NCBI GenBank assembly: GCA_029946105.1
Contig: JAQSDW010000107.1
Coordinates: 1 to 39,209 of the forward strand
From: Reyranella sp.
GTDB lineage: Bacteria; Pseudomonadota; Alphaproteobacteria; Reyranellales; Reyranellaceae
DNA length: 39,209 nt
Reading direction: 5' to 3'
Below, in pieces: positions 25,295 to 33,243 of this stretch (position 1 is the first letter of the stretch; each line of letters begins with the position of its first letter). Under the pieces are notes generated by a model, which was given only the letters and a program-made list of their open reading frames with translations, was not told the origin of the DNA and made no database searches. The translations under genes were made by a program, and so were the position numbers.

Positions 25295-25923
25295 TTGACG
25301 TCCTGCTTGCCGAGGACTTCGGCGATCTCGTCTTCCACCTGGGTCTCGATGGTCATGAGCCTGGGGATGCCGATGGGCTCGGCGTCGGGATGGGCGATCA
25401 TGCGCAGGTAGCCCCAGATCTGCAGCGACAGCCGCAGCCACAGCACGGAAAGCGCCGCCGGCACCATCAGCTTGGCGGGCCAGGTCGGCAGCTTGATGTC
25501 CATGGTCGAATCGCCGATCTGATAGGCGCGCAGGAAATTGGTGAAGCTGGCGTAGATCAGGATGGTGATGATGCCGATGGCCATGACAACGGCGAACAGC
25601 TCGATCTTCCAGCGGTTCTGCGGCTGCCAGCCCATCGTCAGGTCCATGCCGATATGGCTGCCCAGGCGCTGGGCGTAGGCGATGCCCAGGAAGGCGAACA
25701 GCGCGGAGGCTTGCTCGATCCAGTCGATGTAGCCGTAGATGGCGAAGTCGAAGATGGTGCGGCCGACAATTTGCGCCACGCCCACGAACATCAGGAAGAA
25801 GATCGCCAGCGCCGCGATCAGGTTGAGACTGTCTTCGGCGTGCGACAGGAGTTGGTCAGCCCTGCGCAGCAGTACCGTAGACGATTGCGAATTTCCGTCG
25901 TGTGCAGGTCTGTCGGCAGGCAT
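25291..25923 (-). CDS. TRAP transporter small permease, DctQ type
   Basis: This small membrane subunit has 210 residues and about four hydrophobic helices (starting near residues 35, 65, 107 and 150). Sequence between helices 1 and 2 reads QIVGRTIFDFAIYGYIDWIEQASALFAFLG, close to the DctQ consensus with R and a helix carrying W-x-E. QRLGSHIGMDL is the typical loop before helix 3. It lies first in the leftward operon. The ATG has no strong Shine-Dalgarno, so a different start nearby is possible, but the N-terminal residues look acceptable. With DctM and DctP it makes a complete transporter. Confidence 0.88.
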   Translation of the reverse strand: MPADRPAHDGNSQSSTVLLRRADQLLSHAEDSLNLIAALAIFFLMFVGVAQIVGRTIFDFAIYGYIDWIEQASALFAFLGIAYAQRLGSHIGMDLTMGWQPQNRWKIELFAVVMAIGIITILIYASFTNFLRAYQIGDSTMDIKLPTWPAKLMVPAALSVLWLRLSLQIWGYLRMIAHPDAEPIGIPRLMTIETQVEDEIAEVLGKQDVK

Positions 25924-26181
25924 TCAGCGCGAACCCCGACCGGCGCCGCGGGTGCGCGATCCCATCTTCCGTTTCCTTCCCAAAGCGGCGCGGGGTCTCT
26001 GATGGACCCTCATCATTTCCGCTTCCCCCTGCACGTTAGGCCGAGGCGGCGATGCCGGGCAACCCCGTCCGATGGCCCGGTTTCGCAGATGCCCGATGAG
26101 CTTTGCCGAAGTGCGTACACGATCACTGCCGGCAAGGTAGAATGACCGTCGCAAACGAAAGCGCCAAGAGAGGACAGGAGA

Positions 26182-27057
26182 ATGAGCGACTCATCCGACT
26201 ACACCCCGCCCAAGGTCTGGACCTGGAACAAGGCGAGCGGGGGCCGCTTCGCCAACATCAATCGCCCGATCGCGGGCCCGACGCAGGACAAGGAACTGCC
26301 GGTGGGCCGGCACCCGTTCCAGCTCTACTCACTGGGAACGCCGAACGGCCAGAAGATCACCATCATGTTCGAGGAGCTGCTGGCGGCCGGCCACGCCGGC
26401 GCCGAGTACGATGCCTGGCTGATCAAGATCGGCGAAGGCGAGCAGTTCGGCAGCGGCTTCGTGGCGGTAAATCCCAATTCCAAGATTCCGGCCCTGGTCG
26501 ACCGCAGCGGGCCGACACCGATCCGCCTGTTCGAATCGGGCGCGATGCTGCTCTACCTCGGCGAAAAGTTCGGCGCGTTCCTGCCGAAGCAGGGGGCGGC
26601 GCGTGCGGAGTGCCTGTCGTGGCTGTTCTGGCAGATGGGCAGCGCGCCCTACCTGGGTGGCGGCTTCGGCCACTTCTATGCCTACGCGCCGACCAAGATC
26701 GAGTACGCCGTCGACCGCTTCGCGATGGAGACCAAGCGCCAGCTCGACGTCCTCGACCGGCGGCTGGCGGAGAACAAGTATCTGGCCGGCGACGACTACA
26801 CCATCGCCGATATCGCCGTCTGGCCGTGGTACGGCGGGCTGGCCAAGGGATTGCTGTACGGGGCGGGCGAGTTCCTGTCGGTGCAGGACTACAAGAATGT
26901 CCAGCGCTGGGCGGACCTCATCGGCGCGCGTCCGGCCGTCAAGCGCGGGCGCATCGTCAACCGCCTCCAGGGCGATCCGAAGAGCCAGCTGCACGAACGC
27001 CACGACGCCAGCGACTTCGACTTGAAAACCCAGGACAAGCTCGAGGCCAAGGGCTGA
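26182..27057 (+). CDS. yghU: Glutathione S-transferase family protein, YghU-like
   Basis: The 291-residue product is the size of E. coli YghU (about 288), a glutathione-binding disulfide-bond reductase. It has the long N-terminal arm of this group (KVWTWNKASGGRFANINRPI), then a thioredoxin-like GST domain with PFQLYSLGTPNGQKITIMFEE, where T-x-N is the polar thiol-binding patch. NPNSKIPALVD carries the cis-proline, and LFESGAMLLYLGEKFG the glutathione gamma-glutamyl contacts. A helical C-terminal domain with YTIADIAVWPWYG follows. The cytosolic role is thiol redox or organic peroxide defence. It has an AGGAG about 4 nt before the ATG. It stands alone, closed by an 11-bp hairpin. Confidence 0.92.
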   Translation: MSDSSDYTPPKVWTWNKASGGRFANINRPIAGPTQDKELPVGRHPFQLYSLGTPNGQKITIMFEELLAAGHAGAEYDAWLIKIGEGEQFGSGFVAVNPNSKIPALVDRSGPTPIRLFESGAMLLYLGEKFGAFLPKQGAARAECLSWLFWQMGSAPYLGGGFGHFYAYAPTKIEYAVDRFAMETKRQLDVLDRRLAENKYLAGDDYTIADIAVWPWYGGLAKGLLYGAGEFLSVQDYKNVQRWADLIGARPAVKRGRIVNRLQGDPKSQLHERHDASDFDLKTQDKLEAKG

Positions 27058-27092
27058 TCGGCTCGGGACTTTATTCTGGACTGTGAACATCC

Positions 27093-27118
27093 TACCCGCT
27101 CGGGAATCCGAGCGGGTA
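27093..27118 (+). terminator. 11-bp hairpin after the yghU-like gene
   Basis: TACCCGCTCGG (27093-27103) pairs perfectly with CCGAGCGGGTA (27108-27118) around a GAAT loop, 36 nt after the stop. No U-run follows, so it may be a Rho-assisted or bidirectional terminator hairpin. Confidence 0.5.
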
Positions 27119-27240
27119 AGTCTCACTCGCCGAGCAAAATGGCTGCAGCCGTTTGCTTGCTGAACGGCAATCGCGGCGCTTATTGTTGACCGGGAACAAT
27201 CGCGCCAAGCGATGGCGCAAGAAGCTGAGGAAACGGTTCC

Positions 27241-28995
27241 ATGGACGGGGTTCTGACCGACACTTCGGCGAAGGCGACGGCAGAGAGCTGGCTCAGCGAC
27301 TTCGCAACGGCCTTGGTCTCCGGCGATACGGCGCGCCTCGCAGCACTCTTCGCGCGCGAATGCCATTGGCGGGACATCCTTGCCTTCACCTGGGATCTGC
27401 ACACGACCTCCGGGGCTGCGGCAGTCGCTGAGCGGATGGTGCCCGCGGTGGCGCGCCTGGCGCCGCGCGCGCTGAAACTTGCCGCGAGGCGCACGCCGCC
27501 GCGGCTGGTGAAGCGGGCGGGAACCGAGGCGATCGAGGCAATCTTCACCTTCGAGACCTCGGTCGGTCCCTGCAATGGCGTCGTTCGCCTGGTCTCCGAA
27601 GGCGGCAAGCCGCGCGCCTGGACGCTCATGACGGCGCTCGACGAGATCCGCGGACACGAGGATCCGGCCAACGGCAGGCGCTGGCAGGAAGTCGACTGGA
27701 AGCGCAATTTCGGCGGCGAGAACTGGGCCGACCGACGGCGCCGGTCGCTCGCCTACGAGGATCGCGATCCCGCCGTGCTGGTGGTGGGGGCCGCGCAAGC
27801 CGGGCTGATGATCGCCGCGCGGCTCAGCATGCTCGGCGTCGACACGCTCGCGATCGACCGCGAGAAGCGTATCGGCGATTCCTGGCGCCGCCGTTACCAC
27901 GCGCTCACCCTGCACAACGAGACGCGGGTGAACCACTTTCCCTACATGCCGTTCCCGCGTTCGTGGCCGGTCTTCATCCCCAAGGACATGCTGGCGAACT
28001 GGTTCGAGCTCTACGCCGAGGCGATGGAGCTGAACGTCTGGACCGCCACGGAACTCGTCGCCGCCGCCTATGATGAATCGGCAAAGCGCTGGACCGTGAC
28101 CCTGAAGCGCGCCGACGGCAGCGAGCGGATCATGCATCCGCGCCACGTCGTCTTCTGCAACGGCGTCAGCACCATCCCGAAGACGCCGGACCTGCCGGGC
28201 CTCGAGGACTTCCGTGGCGCGGTGCGCCATTCGGGCGAGGCCGGCAGCGGGACGGACTGGCAGGGCAAGCGCGCCCTCGTCCTCGGCACCGGAACATCGG
28301 GCCACGACGTGGCGCAGGACCTCGTCGTCTCCGGCGCGGCCGAGGTGGCGATCATCCAGAACCGGGCGACGCTCGTCGTCAGCCTGAAGGAGGCGCAGGC
28401 GCCCTACGCGCTTTACGACGAGGACATCTCCTTCGAGGATTGCGACCTGATCGCGACCTCTTTCCCGTATCCCATCTACGAGCGCGCGCATCAGCGCATC
28501 ACGGAGATGAACGCGGAGGCCGACGGGGAACTGCTGGAGGGGCTGAAGAAGCGCGGCTTCAAGCTGACGTCGGGCCCCGACGGCACGGGCTGGCAGATCA
28601 TGTACGGGAACCGCGGCGGTGGTTATTACTTCGACGCCGGCTGCTCGCAGATGATCGTCGATGGCCGTGTCGGGTTGATCCAATTCGCCGACATCGAGCG
28701 CTTTTCGGCCGAGGGCGTGCGCATGAAGGATGGCACCGTCCGGCAGGCCGACCTGATCGTGCTGGCCACCGGCTACGAGGGCCAGAAGGAAGCCGTCCGC
28801 CGCGTGCTGGGCGAGGAGACCACGGATCGCATCGGTCCGGTCTGGGGCTTCGACGCCGAAGGCGAGCTCGCCGGCATGTGGCGCCCCACCGGCCAGCCCG
28901 GCCTGTGGTTCCTAGCCGGTGGCCTGGCGCAATGCCGCATCTTCTCGAAAGTGCTCGCGCTCCAGATCAAGGCCCGCGAACTCGACCTTCTCTAG
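27241..28995 (+). CDS. Flavin-containing monooxygenase with an N-terminal NTF2/SnoaL-like domain
   Basis: This protein of 584 residues is longer than a usual FMO (about 430-520) because of its first part. Residues about 10-140 look like an NTF2/SnoaL-like cone (WLSDFATALVSGDTARLAALF, CHWRDILAFTW, IFTFETSVGPCNGVVRLV). The FAD Rossmann motif follows at 181-189 as VVGAAQAGL, with Ala in place of the usual second Gly. GDSWRRRYHALTLHN is the family's FAD-region block, and the NADPH motif is LVLGTGTSGHDVAQDL at about 346-361. It uses NADPH and O2 to insert one oxygen into a soft nucleophile or ketone. YUCCA-like or Baeyer-Villiger activity cannot be separated from sequence alone. Its 3' end overlaps the convergent methyltransferase gene by 29 bp. 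Confidence 0.88.
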   Translation: MDGVLTDTSAKATAESWLSDFATALVSGDTARLAALFARECHWRDILAFTWDLHTTSGAAAVAERMVPAVARLAPRALKLAARRTPPRLVKRAGTEAIEAIFTFETSVGPCNGVVRLVSEGGKPRAWTLMTALDEIRGHEDPANGRRWQEVDWKRNFGGENWADRRRRSLAYEDRDPAVLVVGAAQAGLMIAARLSMLGVDTLAIDREKRIGDSWRRRYHALTLHNETRVNHFPYMPFPRSWPVFIPKDMLANWFELYAEAMELNVWTATELVAAAYDESAKRWTVTLKRADGSERIMHPRHVVFCNGVSTIPKTPDLPGLEDFRGAVRHSGEAGSGTDWQGKRALVLGTGTSGHDVAQDLVVSGAAEVAIIQNRATLVVSLKEAQAPYALYDEDISFEDCDLIATSFPYPIYERAHQRITEMNAEADGELLEGLKKRGFKLTSGPDGTGWQIMYGNRGGGYYFDAGCSQMIVDGRVGLIQFADIERFSAEGVRMKDGTVRQADLIVLATGYEGQKEAVRRVLGEETTDRIGPVWGFDAEGELAGMWRPTGQPGLWFLAGGLAQCRIFSKVLALQIKARELDLL

Positions 28996-29647
28996 CGGCG
29001 AACCGAAGCTCTTTCTTCTTCAGCAGCCAGACATGCTCGGCTGCCGGCCATTTCCCCTTCAAGCCGCCCTTGATATCCGAGCTCGCGAGCCGCTTGAGCT
29101 CGTAGCTCTGCTGGTAGTGGCGGGCGACTTCCTCGTGACTGACGGCAAACGGCGGACCATCGGCGAGCTTCTGATCATAGTCGTAGGTGATCAGCAGTTG
29201 CGGCGCCCGATCGGTGATCTCGATCAGGTGTGCCGCGTATCGATCCCGCAGGGCTCCGGGAAGAGCCACCAAGGCTGCTCTGTCGTAGATCGCGTCGACT
29301 TCGCCGAGGATGCAGTGAGACAGGTAGAAAATGTCGCCGACGAAGATGTCGATGTTGTTTGCGCTATAGCGGCTGGCCTGGCCGACCTTGGTGATGGTCG
29401 GTTCGACGCCGAGTTCCGAGAACAACTGGTCGACGGCGATCTTGCTCAACTCGGCGCCGGCGACGCGATAGCCATGCGACAGTAGCCAATGAATATCGAG
29501 CGTCTTGCCGCAGAGGGGCAGAAATACGCGGCTGGCTGCCGCCAGGGTTAGATTCCTGAAATATATCGCCAGCAGGGCGTTGGCTTCGCGTTCGTGGAAC
29601 GCGATTTCGTTCCGCTCCCATTTCTTGTGCCAGAAACCTTCATCCAT
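28967..29647 (-). CDS. Thiopurine S-methyltransferase (TPMT)-like methyltransferase
   Basis: This SAM-dependent methyltransferase has 226 residues. The N-terminus MDEGFWHKKWERNEIAFHE matches the TPMT start (FWxxxW...FHq). The SAM motif I region is SRVFLPLCGKTLDIHWLLSHGYRVAGAELS (39-68). Acidic GDIFYL and YDRAALVALP follow, as in TPMT. Bacterial TPMTs methylate thiols, selenium and tellurium compounds. The gene is divergent from a LysR regulator across 144 bp and convergent with the FMO, so the regulator may control it. Its terminal 29 bp overlap the FMO coding end on the other strand. Confidence 0.86.
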   Translation of the reverse strand: MDEGFWHKKWERNEIAFHEREANALLAIYFRNLTLAAASRVFLPLCGKTLDIHWLLSHGYRVAGAELSKIAVDQLFSELGVEPTITKVGQASRYSANNIDIFVGDIFYLSHCILGEVDAIYDRAALVALPGALRDRYAAHLIEITDRAPQLLITYDYDQKLADGPPFAVSHEEVARHYQQSYELKRLASSDIKGGLKGKWPAAEHVWLLKKKELRFAAREGRVRGP

Positions 29648-29791
29648 GGCCCGTTCCTCTCATTAGAGATTGTCAGATTCAAAGCGGCCTTACTTGTGGG
29701 CTTTTTTCCGGATGTGGCGAAACACGCACGGCCCGCACTTAATTCATGCGTTTGACGCCATGTCATCGCCGAACGTGCTAGAAGCTGCTGC

Positions 29792-30712
29792 ATGTCGAAG
29801 CCCGATCTCAATCTCCTCGTCACACTCGATGTGCTGCTGAGCGAGGGTAGCGTCGCGCGCGCCGCCCAACGGTTGCGGCTCAGCCCGTCGGCCATGAGCC
29901 GCGCGCTGGCGCGATTGCGGGCGACGACGGGCGATCCGCTGCTGGTCAGGGCCGGACGCGGTCTCGTTCCGACGCCGCGGGCGCTCGAACTCCGCGAGCG
30001 CGTGGGCGAACTCGTGCAGGACGCAGAAGCGGTGCTACGCCCGGCCACGAGGCTCGACCTCAAGCAACTCGTCCGCACGTTCACGCTGCGCACAAGCGAA
30101 GGTTTCGTCGAGAATTTCGGACCCGCTCTCATTGCGCGCACGGCCGCGGAAGCGCCCGGCGTGCGGCTCCGCTTTGTGCACAAGCCGGACAGGGACAGCA
30201 CGCCCCTGCGCGACGCGACGATCGATCTGGAAGCCGGCGTCGTGGGGGAGATGACGGCGCCGGAGGCGAGGACGCAGGCATTGTTCCGGGACCGATTCGT
30301 CGGCGTCGTGCGAAGAGGACACCCGCTCGGCAAGGGCAGGATGACGCCCGCCCGTTATGCGGCCGGCCGACATATCCTCGTGTCGCGGCGAGGCCGCGAG
30401 GGAGGACCGATCGATGAAGCTCTCAGGCTGCTCGGACTGGAACGCCATGTCGCGACGATCGTCGGCGGCTTCTCGACCGCGCTGGCGCTGGCCCGAGGCT
30501 CCGACTTGATTGCCAGCGTGCCCGAACGGCACACCGGAAATCTTCGTGACGGCATGCATAGTTTTGCCCTGCCGGTCGTTCTGTCGAAGATCGTGGTTTC
30601 CCTACTCTGGCATCCGCGACTGGATGCCGATCCTGCGCATCGCTGGCTGCGTGGCTGCGTTCGAGACGCCTGCGCGACGTCAGGTGAGCGGCTGGTGCGG
30701 CAGGTGAATTGA
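29792..30712 (+). CDS. LysR-family transcriptional regulator
   Basis: The 306-residue regulator has the usual layout. An N-terminal winged helix-turn-helix contains LNLLVTLDVLLSEGSVARAAQRLRLSPSAMSRALARLR. A linker follows, then a substrate-binding domain with RDRFVGVVRRGHPL and GSDLIASVPE, close to the NodD/PA0477-like groups in which the first helix is PDLNLL rather than the more common MxLRxL. It is divergent from the TPMT-like gene, the classical place of a LysR target. I see a TTGACG at 29752 with a weak downstream box only. The inducer is unknown. Confidence 0.91.
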   Translation: MSKPDLNLLVTLDVLLSEGSVARAAQRLRLSPSAMSRALARLRATTGDPLLVRAGRGLVPTPRALELRERVGELVQDAEAVLRPATRLDLKQLVRTFTLRTSEGFVENFGPALIARTAAEAPGVRLRFVHKPDRDSTPLRDATIDLEAGVVGEMTAPEARTQALFRDRFVGVVRRGHPLGKGRMTPARYAAGRHILVSRRGREGGPIDEALRLLGLERHVATIVGGFSTALALARGSDLIASVPERHTGNLRDGMHSFALPVVLSKIVVSLLWHPRLDADPAHRWLRGCVRDACATSGERLVRQVN

Positions 30713-30860
30713 CGTCGTCTTCAATCGCCCGGTCTTCGCCAGCGACGCCGTCCATCTTCCTCGAGTGATGCCGACTTGCTCTCGAAGATGTGAGGCAGAG
30801 CGCACAGTCACTTCTGCGAAACCTCTGGCAATCGATCAAGAAGTGCCCAGATAGGGTTAC

Positions 30861-30866
30861 GGAGAG
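30861..30866 (+). promoter_or_regulatory. Ribosome binding site deciding the start at 30873
   Basis: GGAGAG directly touches the ATG at 30867 but is 6 nt from the next in-frame ATG at 30873, so the latter is the better start. Confidence 0.6.
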
Positions 30867-30872
30867 ATGACA

Positions 30873-31241
30873 ATGTCCCATAAAAATTTGTTCGGAATAT
30901 TCACGCTGGCTGTGGCGATCGGTGCGGCCTGGTCGGTTGCGGCGGCGGAAACGATGGGCGACATCGCATCCTACCATGAGGATGAAACCACGGCCTCGGT
31001 GCAGCTTCCGCCGAGCGGGCCGTTTGCTCCGGGCCGCGTCGTCGCCGTCGATCGCGCCGCCAGCAGGATCACCATTGAATACCCGGCGATCCCGCAGCTC
31101 CTGCTGGAGGGCGGTGTCAGGAAATTTGCCGTCCAGGATGCCGCGTTGCTGACCAACCTCACGCCTGGCGACAAGGTGCGCTTCGAGATCGAACGCGAAG
31201 GCCGGAACTTCATCGTCAGGCAAATCCTTCACAGCAACTGA
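30873..31241 (+). CDS. CusF-fold periplasmic protein lacking the copper ligands
   Basis: This exported protein of 122 residues has a signal peptide cut near AAAET. The mature part follows the CusF/copper-binding OB-fold pattern: GRVVAVDRAASRITIEYPAIPQL and LTPGDKVRFEIE. In E. coli CusF the metal is held by His36, Trp44, Met47 and Met49. Aligned on ITI...PI and GDKVxF, these become Tyr70, Leu78, Gly81 and Arg83, so no ligand survives. It therefore probably does not bind Cu+ the same way, and may be a scaffold or another binding protein of this fold. There is no Cus efflux pump nearby. A short signal with AIGAAW is usual. Confidence 0.72.
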   Translation: MSHKNLFGIFTLAVAIGAAWSVAAAETMGDIASYHEDETTASVQLPPSGPFAPGRVVAVDRAASRITIEYPAIPQLLLEGGVRKFAVQDAALLTNLTPGDKVRFEIEREGRNFIVRQILHSN

Positions 31242-31292
31242 GGCGTGATAAGTTGCGGCACCCAGCAGCTGTCGCATCCGTCCGCTCGACTG

Positions 31293-31367
31293 TCGTTTTC
31301 TACTATTGCTGGGCGCTCAGTGAAAATGAGCTCTCCGCGATTGAAAACGAAGCAGCGAGCAATAGTA
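31293..31367 (+). promoter_or_regulatory. Two interlocked inverted repeats in the leader of the Sel1 gene
   Basis: TCGTTTTC (31293-31300) can pair with GAAAACGA (31343-31350). TACTATTGCT (31301-31310) can pair with AGCAATAGTA (31358-31367). The arms follow in the order 1, 2, 1', 2', which is a pseudoknot topology, not a nested hairpin. The last arm ends 7 nt before the ATG, so folding could hide the ribosome site. Confidence 0.4.
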
Positions 31368-31374
31368 TGGCGCG

Positions 31375-31890
31375 ATGAACATTCTCAAGCTGCTGACGGT
31401 CGTCGCGACACTTCTCTTCGGCGCCGCGACAGGCCCTGTTTCCGCACAGACACTCGAAGCCGACATGCGCGCCGCGGCCGGCGCCTACGAGCGCAAGGAC
31501 ATGGCAACGGCGGTGCGGATCTGGAAGGCGTGGGCAGCCAAGGGCGAGCCCGAAGCCGAGACGCTGCTGGGTGCGATGTACTGGAGCGGCGATGGCGTGC
31601 AGCGCGACCACAAGGAGGCGGCGAGGCTCTACCTGCGCGCCGCCAACAAGGGCTATGCACGGGCGCAGAACGACATCGGATTCATGTATGGGTTCGGCGA
31701 GGGCGTGCCACCGCGCGACGACGTCGAGGCCTACAAGTGGCTGACGCTGGCCATCGCGCGCTATACGGCCAAGAACCAGGATCGCCTCAACCAGGCAATC
31801 AAGGACAAAGCAACTCTCGCCAAGCGCATGACCCCTGCGCAAATCAGCGAGGCCGAACGTCGCGTGAAGATGTGGAAGGCGACGAAGTAG
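31375..31890 (+). CDS. Sel1-repeat protein, exported
   Basis: The 171-residue product has a Sec signal (MNILKLLTVVATLLFGAATGPVSA). After a leading helix (MRAAAGAYERKDMATAVRIWKAWA) it has about two Sel1-like (TPR-type, roughly 36-residue) repeats: AETLLGAMYWSGDGVQRDHKEAARLYLRAANKGY, and AQNDIGFMYGFGEGVPPRDDVEAYKWLTLAI. The GVxxDxxxAxxWxxxAA pattern is the family hallmark. Sel1 proteins act as adaptors for protein-protein binding; partners are not visible here. The end (TPAQISEAERRVKMW) is the usual capping tail in small Sel1 proteins. An unusual paired-repeat leader precedes it. Confidence 0.87.
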   Translation: MNILKLLTVVATLLFGAATGPVSAQTLEADMRAAAGAYERKDMATAVRIWKAWAAKGEPEAETLLGAMYWSGDGVQRDHKEAARLYLRAANKGYARAQNDIGFMYGFGEGVPPRDDVEAYKWLTLAIARYTAKNQDRLNQAIKDKATLAKRMTPAQISEAERRVKMWKATK

Positions 31891-32001
31891 CTGGATCGTC
31901 TCCTCGGGGCCGGGATTGGTGCCGCTCGCCAATCGTGACCATTTCGGGGCATCGAACAGGGGCATGGCGGCGGCCCTCGCAACTGCGGTAAGCTCCCGCC
32001 C

Positions 32002-33243
32002 ATGAACAGACCATCGCTTGTCATGGCGCTGGCCGGGGTGCTGCTTGGCCCGGCTGCTGCTGCTGCCGATGACATGCATGTTGTCGATCCCCGGACTGAT
32101 GCCCGTGTCGCCGAAGAGCGGCTGCTGGGCGGCGACGACGAGGCCTCATGGCTGCAAGCTGTCCTGCCGTTCACGCGCCAGATCGCGGTTGACGGCAGCG
32201 TTGCCGGGTCGCTCGAGGCCTCGACTACGGTGGCCGGCGTGCCGGCGTCGGCGATGCTGGACGCGCTGCAAGCCTTTGCCATGTCGATCGATCTCGGGCG
32301 CGACGTCCGCGACGGCGACCATTTCCATGTTCGGTACGAGCAGACCTTCACGTCGGCCGGCGCGCCGATCGGCACCGGCCGCGTATTGTGGGCCGAGCTC
32401 AGGACGGCCAAAGGCACCATTGGCATCCATCGCTTCCGCACGCGCGACAAGATCGAGCGTTTCTGGCTCGCCAACGGCCAGGCGGCGACGCCGCCCTCGA
32501 TCAACCTGCCGCTCGGCGTCGTGTCGATTTCATCCGGCTTCGGCCTGCGTGCCGATCCCTTCGATCAACCGCCGCCGCCGCCGACCGCCGGCAAGTCGGG
32601 CGCGATGGGCGGCCCGCTCAGGACGCCGCCGCTACTGCCGCCTGGACTGAAGCCCGGCACTATCACCGGCGAGGCGCCGTTCTGGGCGAGCGCCGGACTG
32701 TCGTCCAATGCCGGCAATGCGAGGCCACCGACGTCAACGACGTACGGCCGGCCGCCGGGAACGGCGTCCTACGGCAACTGGCAGCAGGGCTCGCGCGCGC
32801 CGCGCTCGCTGTTCATGCACGAGGGCGTCGATCTGGTGGCGCCGGCCGGCACGCCGGTCCATGCCGCGGCTGACGGCATCGTGGTCGGCGCCGGCCCCAA
32901 CGGCCGCTACGGCAACTGGATCCGCATCGACCATGGCGGCAAGCTGGCCACGGTCTACGGCCATCTCGCCGGCTTCGCTTCGGGCATCGAGGCGGGCTCG
33001 ACCGTCTCGCGTGGTGACGTCATCGGCTTTGTCGGCAGCACCGGCCGTTCGACTGGGGCGCATCTGCATTTCGAATTGCTGAGCGACGGCAAGCCGGTCA
33101 ATCCGATCAACCATCCGGAAACCAAGCGCACCGTTCTGCGTGGCCCCGACCTCGATCGTCTGCGCAAGCAGGTGACGCTGGCGATGGCCGAACGCGACCG
33201 CGAGGCGGCCGCGGAAAAAGCCGCGGCGTCAGTCGCCCGCTGA
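32002..33243 (+). CDS. M23 family peptidoglycan endopeptidase with an N-terminal Csd3-like domain
   Basis: This is an exported zinc metallopeptidase of 413 residues. After a signal (LVMALAGVLLGPAAAAADD) an N-terminal domain of the Csd3/MepM type is seen (VAGVPASAMLDALQAFAMSI, DVRDGDHFHVRYEQTF). The catalytic domain shows SSGFGLR (177-183), H273EGVD277, GHLAGFASGIEAGSTV and H354LH356FE. Three zinc ligands, His273, Asp277 and His356, and the general base region His354 are present. Between SSGFGLR and HEGVD lies an unusual Pro/Gly/Thr-rich stretch of about 65 extra residues. Its C-terminus overlaps the convergent permease gene by 15 bp. It cuts peptide bridges in peptidoglycan to allow cell growth. 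Confidence 0.92.
   Translation: MNRPSLVMALAGVLLGPAAAAADDMHVVDPRTDARVAEERLLGGDDEASWLQAVLPFTRQIAVDGSVAGSLEASTTVAGVPASAMLDALQAFAMSIDLGRDVRDGDHFHVRYEQTFTSAGAPIGTGRVLWAELRTAKGTIGIHRFRTRDKIERFWLANGQAATPPSINLPLGVVSISSGFGLRADPFDQPPPPPTAGKSGAMGGPLRTPPLLPPGLKPGTITGEAPFWASAGLSSNAGNARPPTSTTYGRPPGTASYGNWQQGSRAPRSLFMHEGVDLVAPAGTPVHAAADGIVVGAGPNGRYGNWIRIDHGGKLATVYGHLAGFASGIEAGSTVSRGDVIGFVGSTGRSTGAHLHFELLSDGKPVNPINHPETKRTVLRGPDLDRLRKQVTLAMAERDREAAAEKAAASVAR

Noticed and set aside
25924..26181. A gene in the gap between dctQ and the GST
   Set aside because: Short frames are Arg/Gly/Pro-rich and without ribosome sites; probably the divergent promoter region of both genes.
26329..28683. A 784-codon minus-strand frame over the GST and monooxygenase genes
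   Set aside because: Shadow of the two plus-strand genes; no recognisable domain.
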